Part shown: positions 7,956-17,269 of the stretch, piece by piece
Layout of the letters: each line of letters opens with the position of its first letter
Position numbering within the stretch: position 1 is the stretch's first letter
DNA from: Tolumonas sp008015085
GTDB lineage: Bacteria; Pseudomonadota; Gammaproteobacteria; Enterobacterales; Aeromonadaceae
Length of the DNA stretch: 64,000 bases
Reading direction: 5' to 3'
NCBI GenBank assembly: GCA_029265125.1
Contig: JAJUJX010000003.1
Location: forward strand, 124,001-188,000
Translations under genes and position numbers: made by a program
The notes under the pieces: model-generated
The model's database searches: none
Told to the model about the DNA's origin: nothing
What the model saw: only the letters and a program-made list of their open reading frames with translations

Positions 7956-9836
7956 ATGGCAATACTGCGACCACAATCCGAAGCTTTCCAACGCGATCAA
8001 GTCTCGCGCCTGATCAGCTGGGGACACTGGTTCACTTTTTTCAATATCCTGCTGGCTCTGGTGATCTCTGGTCGCTACATTCTGGCTAATCCATGGCCGG
8101 AAACTCAGTTAGGTGTGGCCTATCTGATCCTAAGCTGGCTTGGACATTTCTCGTTCGTGGGATTTATTGCTTATCTGCTGACATTGTTCCCTCTCAGCTT
8201 TGTGATACCCAATCAAAAGCTGATGAGAAATTGTTCGGTTGTGATCGCAGTTGTCATCTTGACTGTATTGTTGCTTGATACACAGATTTATCATGTATTT
8301 AAGTTTCATATAAACCCCACTGTATGGGATTTATTACTGAAAGAAACTCAATCTAAATCAGAGTTGAACTGGAATTTCCTGTTTATCGTTATCCCGGTTT
8401 TATTTGTACTGGAACTGGTTATATCCAATTACACCTGGAAAATGCAGCAACGCCGCCGCAAGCGCGTCTGGGGGAAAGTGATCAGCACTGTATTGGTCAG
8501 CTGCTTCCTGCTGACCCACCTTACTTACATTATTGCTGACGCCAAATTATATGAGCCAGTCATTGCTCAGCGTGCAAATTTCCCCCTCTCTTACCCTATG
8601 ACAGCTCGTTCTTTCCTGGCAAAACACGGCTGGTTGGACTTAGAGCAGTACCGCTCCAAAGCAGCTCAGGTTGCAGAAATAAACTCTGGAAAATTACGCC
8701 TGATTTATCCGTTAGAACCACTACAGGTGACCGAACCGGAAAATAAATTTAACATTCTGCTGGTTGTGGTTAGCGGGTTACGCGCGGATATGTTGCAGCC
8801 TGACGTCATGCCATTCCTGAGTGATTTTGCAGGTAAAAACCAGCAATTTATGCAGCATATTGCAGGCGATAATATGCATGAAGGCAGTTTGTTCAGTCTG
8901 TTCTATGGCCTTCCGGAAGCTTACAGAACTAATTTCGATATGGAAGGGGTTGCACCGCTGCTAATTGATGAATTACAGCGTCAGGATTATACCCTTAGCG
9001 CCTTCTCCAGCTATGGACTGAATCAGAATATTTATCGGAAAGGAATATTCCATGGGGTGCGTCAAATCAGCCGCCGTAAAGCTGATTTATCAGCGCACAG
9101 CGATCAGCAAACTATCAATGGCTGGCAAAACTGGCTTGCCCGGCAAACAAGTGAAAGGCCTTGGTTCAGTTATCTGAATATTACCATGCCATCGACCTTA
9201 GCCGTGCCAGCAGATTACCAGGGCCCATTCCAGCCAGAATTAGTGGATAGCAATCCTTTTGCGGCCTTTACTCCAGAAAATCATGACAAATTCATCAACC
9301 GCTATAAAAATGCTGTGCGGTACAGTGATGAACAACTCCAGGGAATTATCTCTGCGCTGCGGGATCATCAGTTAGCCGAAAATACCATTGTAATTATCAC
9401 CGCAGACAGAGGATTGGAATTCAATGAAACGAATACCAATAGCTGGGGCTCCGGCAGTAATTATTCCACCTATCAAATGAGTGTGCCTTTCGTTGTTAGT
9501 TGGCCAGGGAAAAAGGCCCAGCGTTATAACAATCTGACAACGCATTATGATTTGACGCCTACACTGTTACATGATGCCTTAGGTGTGGAAAACGACGACA
9601 AATCCTACAGTAGCGGTAATAATCTGTTTGGTGGTGAACAGCATGACTGGCTGTTGCTCGGCAACCGGCAACGTTATGTGATATACGAACCCAACACGAT
9701 TACTGAATTCAATCGTCAGGGTGATTTCAGCATTTTTACCAGAAAAAATTATCAGTCACTGGATGATTCCCGTCCGAATATGGCGGTCTTACTGCAGGTA
9801 ATGAATGAGCTTTCCCGGTTCAAAGATGCAGATTGA
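7956..9836 (+). CDS. yejM: YejM/PbgA/LapC inner-membrane sulfatase-like protein
   Basis: A 626-residue inner membrane protein (E. coli YejM is 586). About five hydrophobic segments fall in the first ~200 residues, followed by a large periplasmic domain with the alkaline phosphatase/sulfatase fold. The metal and nucleophile site is degenerate (VVSGLRADML in place of a catalytic C/S-x-P-x-R), as expected for this family. Family knowledge: LapC binds lipopolysaccharide and restrains LapB/FtsH degradation of LpxC, so it balances LPS supply. yejL-yejM adjacency is conserved. Its 3' end overlaps the next gene by 32 bp. Confidence 0.92.
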   Translation: MAILRPQSEAFQRDQVSRLISWGHWFTFFNILLALVISGRYILANPWPETQLGVAYLILSWLGHFSFVGFIAYLLTLFPLSFVIPNQKLMRNCSVVIAVVILTVLLLDTQIYHVFKFHINPTVWDLLLKETQSKSELNWNFLFIVIPVLFVLELVISNYTWKMQQRRRKRVWGKVISTVLVSCFLLTHLTYIIADAKLYEPVIAQRANFPLSYPMTARSFLAKHGWLDLEQYRSKAAQVAEINSGKLRLIYPLEPLQVTEPENKFNILLVVVSGLRADMLQPDVMPFLSDFAGKNQQFMQHIAGDNMHEGSLFSLFYGLPEAYRTNFDMEGVAPLLIDELQRQDYTLSAFSSYGLNQNIYRKGIFHGVRQISRRKADLSAHSDQQTINGWQNWLARQTSERPWFSYLNITMPSTLAVPADYQGPFQPELVDSNPFAAFTPENHDKFINRYKNAVRYSDEQLQGIISALRDHQLAENTIVIITADRGLEFNETNTNSWGSGSNYSTYQMSVPFVVSWPGKKAQRYNNLTTHYDLTPTLLHDALGVENDDKSYSSGNNLFGGEQHDWLLLGNRQRYVIYEPNTITEFNRQGDFSIFTRKNYQSLDDSRPNMAVLLQVMNELSRFKDAD

Positions 9837-10590
9837 CCAACTGACATTCCCGGATAACAGTTTTTCGTTATCCGGGACTCATGTCCTGCTTTGTAATTTA
9901 TCATCGCTGTGTTTTTCAGTTCCGCCAGATTGGCTATCAGAATGGGAATTAAACCGTTTACAAGCCATCACAGAGCCAAAACAATCTCAATTTTATCTCT
10001 CTAGCCGTGGAGTTTTCCGTGCGCTGCTTGGCCACAGTCTTGGTCAATCTGCAGGAGAATTACAGTTTGTCGTACAACAGCATGGCAAATTGTTGCTGGC
10101 CAATCACAACTTACAATTTAATATCAGTCACAGTCAGAACTGGCTGGCTGTAGTCACATCGCCCTATCCGGTGGGTATTGATATTGAATGTTACAGTCAG
10201 GCATCCCGCAAACGGTCATGGTTAGCGCTGGCTAAACGTTTTTTTACTGCCGGGGAATATCAGTACTTATCTTCTCTCTCCGACCCTGATCTTCGAGATA
10301 AATTCACTCGGTTATGGACACAAAAAGAAGCTGTCCTGAAAGCTCATGGCGACGGATTAAACGCCGGTTTAGATAAGTTAGATCTGCTGTCTCAGCAACA
10401 TGGTCTCGATACTCAAACTTACAGACTGGAATATTGTGCACCACAACCTGAGCTTCAGTGCGCGGTAGGAATACAAACGACTGACTCTGTGATTGTCGAT
10501 TATTACTATATTCTGAATGAACGACTTGAAATTCAGACTGTACAGCCACCATATATATCCCATCTCACCTTGAGGCCGGATTCACTATGA
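9805..10590 (+). CDS. Sfp-type 4'-phosphopantetheinyl transferase
   Basis: A 261-residue transferase that would move the phosphopantetheine arm of CoA onto a carrier-protein serine. The Mg-binding GIDIE is near residue 125, FFTAGEY near 147, and the WTQKEAVLKAHGDGL motif near 173-187, together defining the Sfp/AcpT superfamily. ISHSQNWLAVV near 110 matches the usual ISHS...A. ATG 9805 (AGGTAA just upstream) lies inside yejM; ATG 9826 is an alternative. It also overlaps cnoX by 4 bp. No polyketide or nonribosomal synthetase is visible here, so the partner is unknown. Confidence 0.85.
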   Translation: MSFPGSKMQIDQLTFPDNSFSLSGTHVLLCNLSSLCFSVPPDWLSEWELNRLQAITEPKQSQFYLSSRGVFRALLGHSLGQSAGELQFVVQQHGKLLLANHNLQFNISHSQNWLAVVTSPYPVGIDIECYSQASRKRSWLALAKRFFTAGEYQYLSSLSDPDLRDKFTRLWTQKEAVLKAHGDGLNAGLDKLDLLSQQHGLDTQTYRLEYCAPQPELQCAVGIQTTDSVIVDYYYILNERLEIQTVQPPYISHLTLRPDSL

Positions 10591-11429
10591 TTGTTACCAT
10601 TACACCACAAAATTTTCATACCGAATTACTGGAAGCATCCAGACAAAAAATCGTCGCCGTCTTTTTTTATGCTGACCAGCTTCCTGAGTGTCGGCCAATG
10701 GGGCAACAGCTGGAACAATTGGTTGGTCCCGCTAATCCTGCTGTTACTCTGGCAAAAGTAGATGTTGCTGATCCGCAGTTGCAATCTCTGGCTGTTCAGC
10801 TTGGATTACAGGCTCTACCAGCCGTCGTGATTTTCAAAAATGGCCAGCCGGCAGACGCATTGATGGGACCGCAAGATCCCGCAACAGTAGAAAATATGCT
10901 GAGTAAATATCTTCCTAAAGAAGATGATAATTTGCTTGCAGAAGGTTTACAGCTACTGGAAAAAGGTGATGCGGGTGCAGCTTACGCGGTATTACAAAAA
11001 GCACAGCAAATTGCACCGCAACGTTATGAAATCCAGGTTGCTCTTGCTGATGCCTGTGTGAAATCCGCCAGACTGGATGAAGCTGAAATATTATTAAATG
11101 CCATTCCGGGGGTATATCAGGATTCAGCTTTTCAGCAGGTGAAATCTGCGCTGGATCTGGCACAACAAGCATCTGATAGTCCTGAAATCCGCGCACTGGA
11201 AAATCAGTTAGCCGCAGGACCAGAGAATAAACAGCTCAAACAGGAGTTGGCCATCCAATACAGTCAGGCCGGACGCAAGCAAGAGGCTCTGGATCTGTTA
11301 TTCACGATTTTGCAGCAAGAGCTCAGCTTTGGTGACGCCAGAAAGACTTATCAGGATATTCTAGCGACCATGGGTGCTGATCCACTGGTATCCAAATATC
11401 GCAAAAAACTCTATACCTTGCTCTACTGA
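10587..11429 (+). CDS. cnoX: CnoX (YbbN), thioredoxin-like co-chaperone with TPR domain
   Basis: A 280-residue protein with a thioredoxin fold (residues 1-~110) followed by TPR-like helical repeats. The active site is not CXXC: the motif at 32-35 reads LPEC, with only C35 kept, comparable to SQHC in E. coli CnoX. The cis-proline region is QALPAVVIFKNGQ and the end, KYRRKLYTLLY-like, matches CnoX. Family knowledge: CnoX is a holdase that hands clients to DnaK and GroEL under chlorine stress. Chlorine activation needs residues in the TPR region and cannot be judged here. Its ATG overlaps the upstream stop (ATGA). Confidence 0.9.
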   Translation: MIVTITPQNFHTELLEASRQKIVAVFFYADQLPECRPMGQQLEQLVGPANPAVTLAKVDVADPQLQSLAVQLGLQALPAVVIFKNGQPADALMGPQDPATVENMLSKYLPKEDDNLLAEGLQLLEKGDAGAAYAVLQKAQQIAPQRYEIQVALADACVKSARLDEAEILLNAIPGVYQDSAFQQVKSALDLAQQASDSPEIRALENQLAAGPENKQLKQELAIQYSQAGRKQEALDLLFTILQQELSFGDARKTYQDILATMGADPLVSKYRKKLYTLLY

Positions 11430-11457
11430 TAACAAAATCAGAGAATACCCAAATTTA

Positions 11458-11490
11458 AAAGGGCCGGTTTAATACCAGCCCTTATTTTTA
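11458..11490 (+). terminator. Intrinsic terminator after cnoX
   Basis: AAGGGC (11459-11464) pairs with GCCCTT (11478-11483), with an inner GGT/ACC, followed by TTATTTTTA. It lies 28 nt beyond the cnoX stop and can also end the convergent perM transcript. Confidence 0.75.
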
Positions 11491-11499
11491 TCGATAACC

Positions 11500-12576
11500 T
11501 TAATAAGTACCTATTGGTGTTTCAGCGTGGGAACTTCCAGGCCAGGAATTCACCACCGCCTTCACCAAGGTCGCCAGTGGAATCGCAAAAAATACTCCCC
11601 AGAAGCCCCATAGACCACCAAAAATCAGCACAGCAAGAATGATCGCAATCGGATGCAGATTCATCGCTTCCGAGAAAAGCAGCGGTGTCAGCAGGTTAGC
11701 ATCTAATGTTTGCACTATGGCATACGCCAGCATCAGATAAGCAAACTCTGAAGAGATCCCCCACTGGAATAATGCAACGACTGTAACCGGGATAGTAACC
11801 GCAACAGCGCCGATATAAGGGATCAGAACCGAAACACCAACGGCAATCCCCAGCAGAAGCGCATAGTTAATTCCCATAACTGCAAATGTTACATAGTTCA
11901 CCGCACTCACTACCAGTATATGGATAACCTTCCCCCGGATGTAATTCGTTATCTGAGTGTTCATTTCAAGCCATACGCGAGTCACTAGTTCCCGGTTATG
12001 AGGCAAAAAACGTTTAGTCATCGTTAATAGGCTGTCTTTATCTTTCAGCATAAAGAAAATCAGCAACGGCACTAACACCATATAAACCAGAATCACCGCA
12101 AGATTCATCAACGACGTAAATGAAAAAGACACCAGCATACCGCTACTGGTCAGTAGCCGATCCTGAATAACGCCAGAAATACTATCAACCAGCGAAGCAT
12201 CAACCAGATCAGGATAACGTTGTGGCAATTTCTGCAAATAGTCAGTGGCATGGGTCAACATATCCGGCACTTCTTTAACCAGAGTCATCCCCTGTCGAAA
12301 GACGGTCGGCAAAATGCCAAAACCAATCAGCAATACCAGACCAATAAATAATAAAACAACCAACGTTGATGCTGACTTGCGTTTTAGCCCCAGATGCAAC
12401 AGCCGTTGGACAAACCATTCAAGCAAATAAGCAATGACCATTGCAGCCAGTACGGGAGCCAGAATATCACCGTAAAAATAGATGACCGCAAATCCACCCA
12501 CCAGCAACCAAAATAAAGTCACCGCATTCGGATCTGAAAAGCGACGTCGATACCAGCTTAATAAAACCTCTAACAT
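11500..12576 (-). CDS. perM: PerM, AI-2E family transporter/permease
   Basis: A 358-residue polytopic membrane protein. The start at 12576 gives MLEVLLSWYRRRFSDP, matching the E. coli PerM N-terminus; the in-frame ATG at 12648 adds 24 cysteine-rich, unconserved residues. Family-typical segments include ITNYIRGKV, VSVLIPYIGAVAVTIP and the C-terminal LIFGGLWGFWGVFFAIPLA. About seven to eight membrane segments are expected. Substrate is uncertain for the family. It is divergent from bepA, the conserved E. coli arrangement. Confidence 0.9.
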   Translation of the reverse strand: MLEVLLSWYRRRFSDPNAVTLFWLLVGGFAVIYFYGDILAPVLAAMVIAYLLEWFVQRLLHLGLKRKSASTLVVLLFIGLVLLIGFGILPTVFRQGMTLVKEVPDMLTHATDYLQKLPQRYPDLVDASLVDSISGVIQDRLLTSSGMLVSFSFTSLMNLAVILVYMVLVPLLIFFMLKDKDSLLTMTKRFLPHNRELVTRVWLEMNTQITNYIRGKVIHILVVSAVNYVTFAVMGINYALLLGIAVGVSVLIPYIGAVAVTIPVTVVALFQWGISSEFAYLMLAYAIVQTLDANLLTPLLFSEAMNLHPIAIILAVLIFGGLWGFWGVFFAIPLATLVKAVVNSWPGSSHAETPIGTY

Positions 12577-12679
12577 TCTGCCGATCCTGTTAAATTCGTC
12601 GTACAATTGCCTAGTGTAATCGCTTCCGGCGCAATTTTGGCATGTCAAAACAGATAATTATCAAATAAAGGGGAATGTT

Positions 12680-14143
12680 GTGGTTTATCACTGCCTGAAA
12701 AAATTCCTGCTGTGCATTAGCACGGCAAGCTGTCTTATTTTTTCTTCTCTTTCCTACGCTGATTCGCAATTACCTGATATTGGCACGGCCGGAGTTTCCG
12801 CATTATCTGTTGAACAGGAAGTGTTATACGGCAAAGCTTTCATGCGCTTTGCCCGGGCCAGCCTACCCATGATTGATGATCCGGTTCTTGATGAATACAT
12901 CAATGATCTTGGCCTTAGTCTGGTCAGTCAGGCCAATAATGTCCGTTTCCCGTTTACTTTTTTCCTGGTAAAGGATGACTCCATCAATGCTGCTGCATTT
13001 CTGGGCGGGCGGGTTAAAGTACATAGCGGTTTATTTCTGCATGCAGAATCGGAAAGTGAGCTGGCAGGTGTATTAGCCCATGAGATCAGCCATGTGACAC
13101 AACGACATATCGCCCGTTATATGGAAGATCAGGCGAAAAGCACCCCTCTCTCTATCGCCGGCCTGGTGGGTTCTATCGCGTTGGCTATGCTGAACCCGAC
13201 CGCAGGTGCCGCGGCTATCAATACGACCATGGGCTTAACCATGCAAAATTCGATTAACTTTACCCGCGATAATGAATATGAAGCAGATCGGATTGGTATG
13301 GGACTGCTGGCTAACGCAGGATATGAGCCTAGCGGTATGATGACTTTCTTCCAAAAACTGGCTTCGGAAAACCGCTATTCATCGAAATTACCAGAAATGC
13401 TGCTGACGCATCCCATCACTGAAAACCGTATTGCGGAAGCAAGAAACAGAGCAAATAGTTACAAAACACGTCATCGTGATTCCAGTCTTGACTTTTACCT
13501 GGCTAAAGCCCGCATACAAGCCATGTATACCAATCAGGAAGCAGACAGCCTGATTGCCTATTTTGATCAGAACATCAAGAAAAGTGCACCAAACACTTCA
13601 GCATGGTTAGCAGCACAATATGGTAAATCACTAGCATTAATGAAAGCACATCGTTCACTTGAAGCAGGTGAGTTACTCAACACTCTGCTCGGTAAAAAGC
13701 CGGATAACCTCTTTTTTCAGGATTCTCTGACTGATCAGGAGATCGATGCACAGCAATACAACGCAGCGATATCCCGTCTCGAAGCTCGTGACCAGACCAT
13801 GCAGAATAATCCGGTTATCACCATAAACCTGGCAAATGTGTACCTGAAAGCCAACAGAGCGGCAGACTCTATCCGCTTACTAGATCAATATACCCGTAAC
13901 AATCCGGAATCATCCGTTGCCTGGCAATTACTGGCTGAGGCCTATCAGCAAACCGCTAATCAGGCAGGTTTCCATCAGGCTCAAGCTGAATATCTGGCAC
14001 TGCGCGGAAATATAGAACAAGCCACAGATCAACTTCATATGGCTCGGGCCAACACGGCTGATGGACTTAGCCAGGCACGAATTGATGCCCGGATCGCCGA
14101 ACTGGAAGAACAGAAAAAGGTAGATGACAGTCTGAAGCGTTAA
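12680..14143 (+). CDS. bepA: BepA, periplasmic metalloprotease/chaperone for outer membrane assembly
   Basis: A 487-residue protein, the same length as E. coli BepA (YfgC). A signal peptide (residues 1-27, ending SYA-D) precedes an M48 protease domain with HEISH (H134, E135, H138) and the third ligand E201 in EYEADRIG. TPR repeats follow from about residue 310. It edits or promotes assembly of LptD at the BAM complex. The start is GTG at 12680, with AAAGGGGAA at 12667-12675 as ribosome-binding site; the nearby ATG at 12675 is out of frame. It is convergent with hda, with a 4-bp overlap. Confidence 0.93.
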   Translation: MVYHCLKKFLLCISTASCLIFSSLSYADSQLPDIGTAGVSALSVEQEVLYGKAFMRFARASLPMIDDPVLDEYINDLGLSLVSQANNVRFPFTFFLVKDDSINAAAFLGGRVKVHSGLFLHAESESELAGVLAHEISHVTQRHIARYMEDQAKSTPLSIAGLVGSIALAMLNPTAGAAAINTTMGLTMQNSINFTRDNEYEADRIGMGLLANAGYEPSGMMTFFQKLASENRYSSKLPEMLLTHPITENRIAEARNRANSYKTRHRDSSLDFYLAKARIQAMYTNQEADSLIAYFDQNIKKSAPNTSAWLAAQYGKSLALMKAHRSLEAGELLNTLLGKKPDNLFFQDSLTDQEIDAQQYNAAISRLEARDQTMQNNPVITINLANVYLKANRAADSIRLLDQYTRNNPESSVAWQLLAEAYQQTANQAGFHQAQAEYLALRGNIEQATDQLHMARANTADGLSQARIDARIAELEEQKKVDDSLKR

Positions 14144-14841
14144 AGCTCCAGCACTTCCTTAATAAAAGGGATCGTCAGTTTGCGCTGGGCATGTAATGAG
14201 GCATTGTCCAGCGTATCCAGCGTTTGTAACAACATACGCATATCGCGGGATAACCGGTTGAGCAGAAAGCGACCAACATCCACCGGCAATTTAAAACCTC
14301 GCAGTGCCGCTCTTAGCTGCAGAGCTCCCAGCTTCCCCTCATCATCCAATTCGTGCAACTGGAAAGATACGCCCCAGTCGAGACGGGAAGCCAGATCAGG
14401 TAAACATAGCCCCAGTTTTCGGGGAGCAGTACTTGCCGACATAATGAGCGAACCACGGCTGGTCTCTTTCCAACGATTAAACAGATTAAACAGTGATTCT
14501 TCCCACATCCGGTTACCCGCTACAGCATCGAGATTATCCAGACAGAGCAACGGCATCTTTTCCATTCCCTCCAGAATATCCGGCGAATATTGCTCATGCC
14601 GATCGAGCGGGATATAGACAGCCGATTCACCATTACCATTAATTTCTGCACAGGTTGCATGCAATAGATGCGAACGCCCGGAACCCTGACAACCCCAGAA
14701 ATAAATTAGCGGAACCCCTTCCCCTATTGCTGCATTTTTCAACATGGTGATTAATTGTGCATTACTTCCCGGATAAAAACTGGCGAAGGTTTCGTCATCA
14801 GGAAGTTGTACGGCTAAAGAAAGTTGGGTTGATTGCAGCAT
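14140..14841 (-). CDS. hda: Hda, regulator of DnaA inactivation
   Basis: A 233-residue DnaA-like AAA+ protein lacking the DNA-binding domain. The N-terminal QLSLAV (residues 6-11) is the sliding-clamp binding motif. LPDDETFASFYPG follows, then Walker A GCQGSGRSHLLHA (~50-62), Walker B LLCLDNLDAV (~100) and the box VII region DLASRLDWG (~155). The C-terminus ends QRKLTIPFIKEVLEL. Bound to the clamp it stimulates ATP hydrolysis by DnaA and prevents re-initiation. It precedes a DUF2066 gene and upp on the same strand region, with a 12-nt gap upstream. Confidence 0.94.
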   Translation of the reverse strand: MLQSTQLSLAVQLPDDETFASFYPGSNAQLITMLKNAAIGEGVPLIYFWGCQGSGRSHLLHATCAEINGNGESAVYIPLDRHEQYSPDILEGMEKMPLLCLDNLDAVAGNRMWEESLFNLFNRWKETSRGSLIMSASTAPRKLGLCLPDLASRLDWGVSFQLHELDDEGKLGALQLRAALRGFKLPVDVGRFLLNRLSRDMRMLLQTLDTLDNASLHAQRKLTIPFIKEVLEL

Positions 14842-14853
14842 TAAATCCGCCTG

Positions 14854-15435
14854 CTAATAGCTCTGTTGTATAAGGAAAGAATGAGCAGATTTTTCTCTTC
14901 CGGCCATAAGCTGGTCTGATTTTACTGGAGAAAAATGGGACTGTACGGTAACCGAGTTTTGCTCCTGAATATACGACTCAAGAGCAGATACAATCTGTGC
15001 AGCCAGCTGATTAGGCATACCCATGGCCTGCCCGCGGATCAGCGCCCTACCATCACGGCCATCATGCAACTGCCAGTTTAATATCCACTCTCCGTTTGAA
15101 CTTTGTAACTGCCCTAACAGCAACTTATCCGCATCATAACGACGGCTGGCAACCACGATGGGAGACATGAAAGCATTTTCTATCGTAGCAGGCTGAATTT
15201 GGGTTGATTCATCCAAATCCATGATCGGAAAGAGAAAACGGTAATTTACTGAACCTTGATAATTAAACAATGTTGGCCAGCGATTAGATTTATCATCAGC
15301 AACAATTTGTGAGCCGGATGAGTGATCGACCAGCCAGCACAGAACACGTTCAGACTTAGCCTGAGACGGCATACACCATCCCAGACTCAGCAGACAACAG
15401 CACTGCAGGAATAAACGCCAGTAACTGTTTATCAC
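14854..15435 (-). CDS. Short DUF2066-like periplasmic protein
   Basis: A 193-residue protein with a signal peptide (residues 1-26, ending SQA) directly followed by RVLCWLVD, the part usually found in the second half of DUF2066 proteins: MDLDE near 73, then SRRYDADKLLLGQL and NGEWILNWQLHDG. Family members I recall are roughly twice this length, so the N-terminal half seems absent. The reading frame is intact from signal peptide to stop, so this is either a real short form or an old in-frame deletion. It sits between upp and hda, 3 nt after upp. The function is unknown. Confidence 0.65.
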   Translation of the reverse strand: MINSYWRLFLQCCCLLSLGWCMPSQAKSERVLCWLVDHSSGSQIVADDKSNRWPTLFNYQGSVNYRFLFPIMDLDESTQIQPATIENAFMSPIVVASRRYDADKLLLGQLQSSNGEWILNWQLHDGRDGRALIRGQAMGMPNQLAAQIVSALESYIQEQNSVTVQSHFSPVKSDQLMAGREKSAHSFLIQQSY

Positions 15436-15438
15436 AAC

Positions 15439-16065
15439 TTATTTAGTACCGAAAATTTTATCACCGGCATCACCCAGACCTGGAATGATATAGCCTTTTT
15501 CGTTCAGTCCCTGATCGATAGATGCACAGTAGACTTCAACGTCATCGTGAGCCGCCTGCAGTGCAGCCAAGCCTTCAGGAGCCGCAACGAGTACGATCAC
15601 CTTGATCTGTTTGCAACCTTTTTGTTTCAGTAGATCGATGGTTGCAATCATTGAACCACCAGTTGCCAGCATCGGATCAACAATCAATGCCAGACGTTCA
15701 TCAATATTACTGACGATTTTCTGGAAATATGGAACCGGCTTCAGCGTTTCTTCATCACGGTAGATACCCACTACGCTCACACGCGCACTTGGCATGTGCT
15801 CTAGCACACCGTCCATCATCCCCAGACCTGCACGCAGAATAGGTACAACGGTAACTTTCTTACCTTTGATTTGATCAACTTCAACCGGGCCATTCCAGCC
15901 ATCGATTGTGACTTTTTCAGTTTCAAAATCAGAGGTCGCTTCGTAGGTCAGCAAGCTGCCGACTTCTTTGGCTAATTCACGAAACCGCTTGGTACTGATA
16001 TCAGCTTCACGCATCAGACCCAGTTTATGTTTGACCAGCGGGTGTTTCACCTCGACAACTTTCAT
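15439..16065 (-). CDS. upp: Uracil phosphoribosyltransferase
   Basis: A 208-residue enzyme that makes UMP from uracil and PRPP. The PRPP-binding loop is LIVDPMLATGGSM (residues ~127-139), the flexible loop region is RDEETLKPVPYFQK, and the uracil-binding C-terminus is GYIIPGLGDAGDKIFGTK. The length equals E. coli Upp. It is divergent from purM across 166 bp. The upp/purM pairing is conserved in enteric bacteria. Confidence 0.96.
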   Translation of the reverse strand: MKVVEVKHPLVKHKLGLMREADISTKRFRELAKEVGSLLTYEATSDFETEKVTIDGWNGPVEVDQIKGKKVTVVPILRAGLGMMDGVLEHMPSARVSVVGIYRDEETLKPVPYFQKIVSNIDERLALIVDPMLATGGSMIATIDLLKQKGCKQIKVIVLVAAPEGLAALQAAHDDVEVYCASIDQGLNEKGYIIPGLGDAGDKIFGTK

Positions 16066-16173
16066 ATGACCTCCGTAAATTCATTAACGAAACAGATTTT
16101 ATCATTCGTAATGAATGAAAATGAATGTTTTCTGCTGCAAACCACAGGTTTTCTTTTTCTCTGCGTTTGTCAC

Positions 16174-16182
16174 TGCTAGAAT
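16174..16182 (+). promoter_or_regulatory. Candidate extended -10 promoter for purM
   Basis: TGCTAGAAT is an extended -10 element 50 nt before the purM start. The -35 region is poor (T-rich, 16151-16160). A GCAAACC-ACA-GGTTTTC inverted repeat just upstream only loosely recalls a PurR site, so regulation by PurR is not claimed. Confidence 0.35.
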
Positions 16183-16231
16183 AGAGGCTGTTTAATCCCC
16201 CTTTTAACAGCGATTACGACAAGGATCTATC

Positions 16232-17269
16232 GTGACTGACAAGACTTCACTGAGCTACAAGGACGCTGGCGTTGATATCGATGCAGGTAATGCCCTGGTT
16301 GAACGTATCAAAGGCGTTGCCAAACGCACTCGTCGTCCAGAAGTTATGGGCGGACTGGGCGGCTTTGGCGCTCTGTGCCGTATTCCGGCTGGTTACCGTG
16401 AGCCAATTCTGGTTTCGGGTACTGATGGTGTAGGAACCAAATTACGTCTGGCGATCGATCTGAAAAAACACGATACCGTTGGTATTGATCTGGTTGCAAT
16501 GTGTGTGAATGACCTGATTGTTCAGGGTGCAGAGCCTCTATTCTTCTTAGATTACTATGCAACCGGTAAATTGGATGTAGATACCGCAGCGGCAGTTGTG
16601 ACTGGGATTGGTGCGGGTTGTGAACAATCTAACTGCGCATTGGTTGGTGGTGAAACTGCAGAAATGCCAGGCATGTACGAAGGTGAAGACTATGACATGG
16701 CCGGCTTCTGCGTTGGCGTAGTTGAAGCATCTGAAATTATCGACGGTTCTAAAGTCGCCGCAGGTGATGCGTTGATCGCACTGGCTTCTTCAGGCCCACA
16801 CTCAAACGGTTTCTCTTTGATCCGTAAAATTCTGGAAGTCAGTAAAGCTGACGTGAAACAGCCTTTGGGTGACGCCACTCTGGCTGACGCGCTGCTGGCA
16901 CCAACCCGCATCTACGTTAAGCCTGTACTGAAGCTGCTGAAAGAGTGTGAAATTCACGCCCTGTCTCACATCACCGGTGGTGGTTTCTGGGAAAACATCC
17001 CTCGCGTACTGCCTGAAAACACCAAAGCAGTGATTGACGGTTCAAGCTGGCAGTGGCCAGAAGTATTCAACTGGCTGCAAAAGAGCGGTAACGTTGAAAC
17101 TTATGAAATGTACCGCACCTTCAACTGTGGTGTAGGCATGATCATTGCCCTGCCACAAGATCAGGTTGAATCAGCACTGGCGCTGCTGAAAGCAGAAGGC
17201 GAAAATGCATGGCTGATCGGTCAGATCAAAACTGCCGCAGCCGGTGAAAAACAGGTAGAAATCAACTAA
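16232..17269 (+). CDS. purM: PurM, phosphoribosylformylglycinamidine cyclo-ligase (AIR synthetase)
   Basis: This 345-residue enzyme closes the imidazole ring in purine synthesis; its length equals E. coli PurM. Motifs: SYKDAGVDIDAGNALVERIK at the N-terminus, LVSGTDGVGTKLRLA (~60-74), GGETAEMPGMY (~139-149) and SHITGGGFWENIPRVLP (~245-261). The start is GTG at 16232 with AAGGAT 5-10 nt before. The stop overlaps the purN start (TAATG), so the pair is coupled. Confidence 0.96.
   Translation: MTDKTSLSYKDAGVDIDAGNALVERIKGVAKRTRRPEVMGGLGGFGALCRIPAGYREPILVSGTDGVGTKLRLAIDLKKHDTVGIDLVAMCVNDLIVQGAEPLFFLDYYATGKLDVDTAAAVVTGIGAGCEQSNCALVGGETAEMPGMYEGEDYDMAGFCVGVVEASEIIDGSKVAAGDALIALASSGPHSNGFSLIRKILEVSKADVKQPLGDATLADALLAPTRIYVKPVLKLLKECEIHALSHITGGGFWENIPRVLPENTKAVIDGSSWQWPEVFNWLQKSGNVETYEMYRTFNCGVGMIIALPQDQVESALALLKAEGENAWLIGQIKTAAAGEKQVEIN

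Noticed and set aside
16120..16175. PurR operator before purM
   Set aside because: The inverted repeat GCAAACC-ACA-GGTTTTC has the wrong spacing and several mismatches to the PurR consensus.
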